A DNA stretch of 64,000 nt, from positions 87,152 through 151,151 of the forward strand of contig QNGE01001312.1 in NCBI GenBank assembly GCA_008508345.1. Direction: 5' to 3'. The notes under the pieces are model-generated. The model saw only the letters and a list, made by a program, of their open reading frames with translations. It was not told the origin of the DNA and searched no databases. Source of the DNA: Paragonimus westermani. Taxonomy: Eukaryota; Platyhelminthes; Trematoda; Plagiorchiida; Troglotrematidae. How positions within the stretch are numbered: position 1 is the first letter of the stretch; the number at the start of each line of letters is the position of its first letter. The position numbers were made by a program, and so were the translations under genes. Positions 57,225 through 64,000 of the stretch are shown here, piece by piece.

Positions 57225-60200
57225 TTGGTTGATGATATTCTGAAAGAATCATTCAGAGGTCTTGAACACCTCATAGTGGAGCTTCCACCAGGTTATTAAC
57301 TGATAGATATTGGGTATGCCGACAAAACTGTTGTATCTGATTCTTTTGAAGTAAACACGAAGTCTGTAGTTAAACAGTTAAACAATATGGTTGATCTGTA
57401 TTGTATGTACTTTGCACGTTCAACCTGTAAGGTTTTGTTGCGAGGTTTTGGTTGGTACTGACCTTGTCTTTTATTGCTTGTGAGCTGCTAAAACCCTCGA
57501 GCACCTGAATTACATCAGTAGTGTCTCCTCATTAGCCTGGAGTATTACTGGAAAGGCGTCCACGACCACAGCGAAAGCACGTAGTACATTAGCAAACCTC
57601 CATTTCTTGTGGCGCGCTGACAACGTTCGTTTGTCGAGGGAGCGTAAATTTTACAGTGCACGTATGCTTTCAGTTTTACTGTATGAATGAGAGACGTAAG
57701 CCACTCGTACGAAAGATGCATATATACTCTCTTGGTGTTCGGTCGCTGCTGTCCGCACGAGTGGGCCCGTATCACCTGGGCTGACCTTGTGAGCTACGCG
57801 TTAGTGTGTCTTGATAACTGAGAATGAAAACGTACAGTCTGCCAATTAGGTCATATACTCACCATTCCGGAGCAAGTACCTTAGCGTGCATTGTTCTGTG
57901 TGGCTGTTTTTGGTTGGTTCACGCGGTCACGGACAATGAAAACCTTGACGGCTCCGCTGAGCTAAGTTGGTAGGTGATATCTGTCTGTTTTGAAACTTCG
58001 CAACCATCCACACCGCTCGTTGAAAACACTTCAATTTCGCGGAACTCAATCGTTTTCATTGGCTCGTTTTTCTTCTCTTCTTCTTGAATAAAGAATCGTA
58101 CTCATTTATTACTCCGCAACTTCGTGGACCATTGTCGAATACAGCGGCAACCCCGGCCATGGTTTCTATGGGAACTACTTGATGCTGTATACGACGATGA
58201 TGGCTTCATTTTGATTAGATTTTACTTGAAGTGTACCTACTTCCAACCGGAAAATAGCGCTCAAACGTCAGATGTGTTCGTATGGTCTATCAAGAAACTG
58301 TTCACACGACCAGTGTACAGTATAGCCTCCGGAGTTCTCTCCCGTGGCTTGAATTGTATGTCGGGAATGTTCGGGCACGCTAACTGTATGTCTAGCGTAC
58401 GAACAAATTCAGCCTCCCCCATTTACAAACTGACGGTTCTCAACCTGAATCTCACGTTCTGTTCAGAGATAGAAAAACCGTTTTGATTTGCTCTCTGCCG
58501 AAACTACGGAAATTGTGATTTTGAGTCGTAGCTGACGTCCGTTTTTCACGGTGGACATGTTTCATACTGTTATATGTTATGTGGTAGTACAAGTTGAAAC
58601 CTGACTTATTTATTTAGCACGTCAATAAGTTCATTGCCTACGGAGCTTCACTGATGCTTTAAGCTTTCCAAAGATGGAATTGGTAAATCCAATACTCCGC
58701 TCTCTACGTCTTCACTGACTCTAACGTTTAGTTCGGCAGTATATCTACTTTACGATTGGTCGCTGTTGGTGTTTATTCTGTCTACTTCCGCTTGACTGTC
58801 TACAACAACTCAAACAAGTAGCAACCGGTTTTTTCACAACTGGACACATTTTTGATACATTTCATCCTTAATGATATCTTTTGCACATTCATTTGCTATC
58901 CTGATTGGACGAATACACTTCAGTGAAGTTGTCCTGGTTTTATTTTTGAGGGCTTATTCTTGAACTACTCAGCTTTTGGAGCAGTTGATGCAGGTGCGGT
59001 GCAACCGAATCCGCTAGCTTATTAAGTGAAATGACAGGAAATACATTTGGAGAACAACGGCCGTTTGTCACACGTCTTTGTGGAAGTTAATTGGGATGCA
59101 CAAATGAACACTTTAGTTTCAGTAAGAGTATAACGTCGTCCCCTGGTTTGGGTAACTCGAGGTAGCCAAAAATATAACCAACATTTCCCTCCTCATACTG
59201 ATTACTAGAATTACAGTTTATTGAATTCAAAAACCGACTGAAAACAGCACAACTCCAAAATGACGTTAATTTACGGCCGCCAACTAGAGCTGCTACAAGT
59301 CAGGTTTCAAGAATAACTTGATGCTTGTGTTTACCTGCGTGCATGGCGTTACGTCAAATGCTAGTCAGTAAGAAAATGGACAGGTAAGCATTTGCAATAA
59401 ATGATTAACCAAGTTGACCAATATGTGCCTCTGGAAAATTCATCAACATATCAGTACATTTCTAAAGGCTAAGTAATAAATGTCGACTAAAACGTGGTAA
59501 AAACTGAGTTATAGTGGAACGATGAGAAGGTAACCAAATCAATTCCATCCATCAATGGAGTGACTTGGACGGTCTGCCGGTGTTAACTCGGGATAAATGG
59601 AATGTGCGTTCTTGGGTAAGCGAATATTGAGCCAAAGGAGTTTGTTAGCTTGCATGAACTTTTTACGGGAAACGCAACACGGCATTGAATAACTGAATGA
59701 TCATTGCTTCAGCCGTCATCAAGATTTGACACCGTGCTGATGTTGGCCAATGTCTGAATACTCTGTAGATGACAGGGGAAGACTGGTTGAGGTTCATGTT
59801 ATGACCTGTCTGCCCGATTTTCCACGATAACGTTACTTATTGATTTTTTCCATTGCATCTAAACCGTACTGGCTGATGCTGCCTCAGACGTCCACTAAGC
59901 TGCCCCATCGTCCTCCAAACGTACTCCGCTACATGGCAACAGAATGCGTGTCTTTGTGCGCTAGGATCTCAGCGTCATGACGTGGAAGCTTCTCAACAGT
60001 GCGTTATATAGTTTACCAGCAAGTTGCACGTTGACTTTACAACAAAGAATAAACTCTTTCGGAGGCAAAATCGGAAACGGCAGTCTAATGTCGGACGTCT
60101 CAACATACTCACATAAGTATCAAGTGGTCTTTATCGGTGACACGTTTGTAACCAATGAGGCAACATCAAACGAGCACATGAACTTCCATGGAAATTTAAG

Positions 60201-60535
60201 TCTTTTATGGCTTCCATGAATCCGGAATTATCACAAAGACTTTCTTGACATGTCTGTTGGCTTATAGATTGTAAAATCACCAACAACCACTGGGCAACGC
60301 CATGCTAAGGAGTATTACACGTGTTCAGATTCGGCGTGGAAAATTTCAGGAGCCCATAAAGTTGAGGTGTGAAAATGCGATTAAGTCTGCCGCAGTTTCT
60401 AAGACCAAACGCACCTGTTAAAGACGTTTCAAAATGTTCACTATCTGTTTCTCGATCGTGTGTGTTATCTTTTCCGTTATTTGGTTGGGTGAATTTAGGT
60501 CCCTGGGATAAGACGGAAGATAGTTTACAGATACA
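57225..60535. other. Unassigned sequence
   Basis: Frames up to 120 codons (58,124-58,486, plus) are unrecognised. I found no copies elsewhere in the window. Confidence 0.35.
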
Positions 60536-60540
60536 GTTAC

Positions 60541-60781
60541 TTTTCAAGTTGACCATCACTCACATTTGATCGCAGCGTTCGCATTCAGATAGACTTTCCA
60601 GCCAGCCTCTTTCGAAAGAAGCACTAGACTCGAGTTTCGCTCTCATTAGAGCCCATCAGTAGTGCATATCCTTGCCACGGCCGGGATTTGAACTCCGGAC
60701 ATTCCAATCATGAAACAACCGTGTTAACCACTGCGCCATTGGCCTCACATTAGGCACGACCGAATCATCAAATCTTAGCGG
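60541..60781 (-). repeat. tRNA-derived SINE, full body, minus strand
   Basis: The minus strand reads TTCGGTCGTGCCTAATGTG, then the A-box GGCGCAGTGGTTAACACGG, the B-box AGTTCAAATCCCGGCC, a body with the 33 bp missing from the 57.0 kb copy, and the end TGATGGTCAACTTGAAAA. The 5' leader matches the 57.0 kb copy from about TTGATGATTCGGTCG. Confidence 0.85.
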
Positions 60782-60784
60782 GAA

Positions 60785-63700
60785 CTTAGGCGGTTGTCTT
60801 GTGTTCCGCAAAGTTTTGGTTAATTTGGGCTCTCTTCAGGTTTTGTCTATCTGCGCGGCTTTGAACTTAATTGATAAAATCCTAACGCTTGTCCGTAACA
60901 GGATGCAACAAAGTCTACCGTCGGCCGAATGTTCGCCCACTCGTGGACGCACATTCCACTTATCCCTAGTTAACACTGGCAGACTGTCCACGTCACTCTA
61001 TTGGTGGATCGAACTTATTTGGTTACTTTCTGGTTGTTCCACTATAACTCAGTTTTTCTTACATTTCAATCCACATTTATTGCCTGACCTTCAGAAGTGC
61101 ACTGGTCTGATAATGAATTTCTCGAAAACGTGTACTCCTTAGTCTGCTCCCTTGCTAAGAATCCACGTGGGTTCTCTGAGCCTATAACAAATGTTCATTA
61201 AAATTAATCGAGGGCTTGTCTAAATTTCATTGAATAAACCCCTTACTCATAATGTTACGTCATCCTTTGATTCACCACACACTCTTTGTTGAGTAGCTTT
61301 GCCAGTCGAGTAAGCTGAAATCTGCAGTCTGCAGCTTTTCCAAAGGGAAATGAAGGCAACTATTAGGTTGGAAACGATAAATCGTGCTTGTTTTCTTCAC
61401 CTGCCTCCTCAATTGTCAACTCAGCCCTTGGTTAATGAGGTACGGAGATGCGGCCTTCCGGTGTCATTAACGCTGCTGTTGGTTGTCTGGGTTATCTGCT
61501 GGGTAGAGTATACTCTTGTGGTTGCCGGCTTATTCCAATGTGCAATCCGAACACTTGTTGTTGTAGGCTGTTTTGTGAGGTAGGTGCCAACGTTCAGACA
61601 AGGACTAGTTAAACACGGCTAGTTCGCTTGAGTAGTTTGAATATAACGTTTGGATTTCGAAGATTAGTGAATGCAAACATTTAGCGTTTACTCATCTGTA
61701 CCAGATTTAGTTGTGTACGGCAGGCAGCCCATTGGTAGGTCAGGAAAGATCACTAAGTCCAGAGTAGAATCAACTTAACGAACAATTGTTTCTGCCCACA
61801 CGAGGCCACCTTCAGGCGCCTCAACAAGAACCTTGGATTTGATTGACTTAATGGAATTCTGAATGCACGCCGGGTTGACAATATGACCAGTGGCCATGTG
61901 TTTCACTGACACTGTCGTTTTTCAATACGGACTGATACACCCACTTAGCCAAATGTCTCTTCATTCTGGATGGCAAGCACTTTTGGATTCTGCCTACGTA
62001 ACTTTATTTGCAGTTACATAAGAATTGGTACATACAGTGTGAGGGAGCACTGATAGGCCAATCACCTTTGATGAAAGGCACAGGTGGTTTCTAATACACG
62101 CAGATCTCGGATGCGCTGAATGTTTGTTTGACTGAATCCACTGTTCTTTGTTTTGTTTCACCTTCTCTGTTCTAATGGCAATTAGGCAAGAGTATCAGCA
62201 CTTGATTGCTCTGATGCCGACGAAGATTTTAAAATAAATCAGAATTTTAATTTAACAATAATCAGTGCACGATCCTTAACACACCTCTCCTACGTTCGTT
62301 TTCAACTTAGATAAGTAATTTTATGGCCACCTGATAATTTTTACCAGAACATTATTAAACTGATAAACGAAAGTTAAATCAGCGTTGTTGTGAACTGCTT
62401 TTGAAAAGATACCCAATCATACGAGTGCAGAAATCGATATTCCAGCGTGACCGGTTTTGGCTTCGGTTTCTTTGTTATCGCTGAGAAGATCCGGACTAGA
62501 TGCGAGTCTTTAGCTTTCATTCTGCTATCCGAAACTCTTGCCACCATAGTCATTGAGTACCGTTAGGCTACAGTTCAGTAAGTCCAAACTCCCCTTACCA
62601 AGTGATTTTCATAAGGTTTGTTTCTTATTGGACCAGGCCACGTTCACTAACACGGAACTAGCTAGACAGAATTTTGTCCGGCCGATCCCTATCTAATGAG
62701 CTGAAGCAAAGAAACAACTGGTCGAGGTAGAATACCAATTTAGCAGTTGGCATTTTGAGATACTGTCTTCCTAACCATTGAGAGTCATCATGGCGATAGT
62801 CGATGCCAGACTGACATTCTGAGGTAGGTTGTAACTACCAGTATTAGTTAAGTATTAACACTTCACGCCGCAACATCAATTATGCAAGTGTGGTCCTAAT
62901 GTTCGCCACAATGAGGCTAACTAGACCGTTAACAAGGAACAGAAACCTTCAATTGATCAACTGTGTTTTTCTACATTGATAAAAGATGAAGCTGATACAG
63001 TGGCATTCTAATCAATCTGACACTAACTTCGCTTATCCTTACGCAGATATTGGAAGGTTGCTGAACTGTCTGGACCAGATGGCGTGGCTTATCTTCACAC
63101 GTTAATCTACAGCATGTTTCAAATGCTAACATTCACACCCTTCTTGTTCGTCGCCGTTCCGATTTATTATCATGGAGGACCTTCAGGTAAACAACACAAG
63201 GAGATGCAAACGCTAACCTTGACCCATATTTTAATTTCGGCTGATCCTTTGCGAGCTATCGTCACTGTTCATGTGCATCATACAGCAAAGTAGGTGAAAT
63301 GTGTAATCCCAACTTGGTCAGGAAGTCCCGACCGTGGGAGTTCAGCATTTGATTGACATGCTTGAGTAGTTACAGTTTGAGCAAAGTGGAGTTTAGCGCT
63401 TTTCTCAGAAAAGATCCGGTTGAAGAGCATGGCCGGATATAAGTGCTGACAATGAACATGTGTCTTGTTCAACACGCAATAATCGAAGGTTTCACCTACT
63501 CATCAGTAATGGACATAATTGTTGTTGCAAGGCTCTCATGGAAGAAGTTTGATTACTCACTCTTTTCGTATGTTAAACTAACTATTCATTACCTCTCACT
63601 TTGTGCTCGTTTCGACAGACTCTCTTTTTGCTCGCACGACCATATCTAACTTGGGCCTACTGGATATGTAAGTTTTCCACCGTTCTGATTTTGTCACATT

Positions 63701-64000
63701 TTCTCGCTATGTGAGAACCACACTTCTTTGTTCGGTTTGAGTAACATAACCGGAATGGACCTGCTAGGAAGTGCTGCCGGTTGGCTCTTTGCTGATGTTT
63801 GTTTGCCAAAAGTATCCTCAGAAAATGTCATGGTTTTTGAAACCTACGAGTACAAATTGCGCTTTGGTGAACCGCTCGGAGGTTTTGTCTGCTACAAATG
63901 GCAGATGGTTTTCACGATTGAATTGTTATTTGCACTTATAACTAAAGCTTTCGACACATTTGGTTCCAGGAACTACAAATGTTTTTTAGCGCAAACAGGA
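60785..64000. other. Unassigned sequence
   Basis: Frames of at most 113 codons (60,801-61,142) without recognised motifs. At 63,050-63,290 a frame with AELSGPDGVAYLHTLIYSMF could be an exon, but nothing corroborates it. No repeats of other window regions were noted. Confidence 0.3.

Overview
The window is a stretch of metazoan nuclear DNA that is almost entirely transposable-element debris. I find no intact host gene, no rRNA or functional tRNA gene, no operon and no CRISPR array. The organism is most likely a parasitic flatworm (cestode or trematode). That is an inference from the mix of CR1-like LINEs with a YADD reverse transcriptase, Penelope-like elements with a GIY-YIG domain, gypsy elements of the CX2CX3HX4C zinc-knuckle type, and a tRNA-derived SINE. 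No species is claimed.

Layout, left to right. 1-3.0 kb: mostly unassigned, but 1.78-2.15 kb holds a Cys-rich coding-like block whose diverged, frameshifted second copy lies at 19.35-19.8 kb. 3.0-6.1 kb: a degenerate CR1-like LINE on the minus strand (endonuclease, linker, RT, C-terminus) split by an unrelated ~0.7 kb segment. 9.47-9.79 kb: one arm of a 323-bp inverted repeat that appears identical to 16,684-17,006. 10.4-11.2 kb: fragments of a second LINE family (B) and of a LINE-type 3' end. 11.3-12.5 kb: a 5'-truncated CR1-like copy, the best-preserved RT in the window, with one in-frame TGA. 16.7-23.0 kb: more family B RT pieces and (ATT)n-tailed 3'-end repeats, some abutting head to head. 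23.5-25.3 kb: Penelope-like sequence in both orientations. 25.3-30.2 kb: a complete but dead Ty3/gypsy element with short LTRs, a primer binding site, gag, protease, RT, RNase H and integrase; its RT is split by a LINE 3'-end repeat. 32.06-36.3 kb: a CR1-like 3'-end scrap and a nearly complete CR1-like EN-RT element whose catalytic aspartates are lost. 36.86-37.9 kb: two adjoining foldback (long inverted repeat) elements. 39.0-40.7 kb: remnant of a second gypsy element (gag-protease only) on the minus strand between LTR-like direct repeats. 41.3-42.6 kb: two more LINE scraps. 49.9, 56.8, 57.0 and 60.6 kb: four copies of a tRNA-derived SINE. 54.3-55.5 kb: 5' region and endonuclease domain of an RTE/EEP-type LINE. 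The remaining stretches hold no sequence I can assign.

The window is best read as a record of nested and inverted insertions. Points of most interest are the 323-bp inverted duplication without visible divergence, the Cys-rich block repeated 17 kb apart, the back-to-back Penelope-like fragments, the double foldback element and the SINE family. All element assignments come from reading translated motifs by eye and cross-comparing copies within the window; none has been checked against a database.
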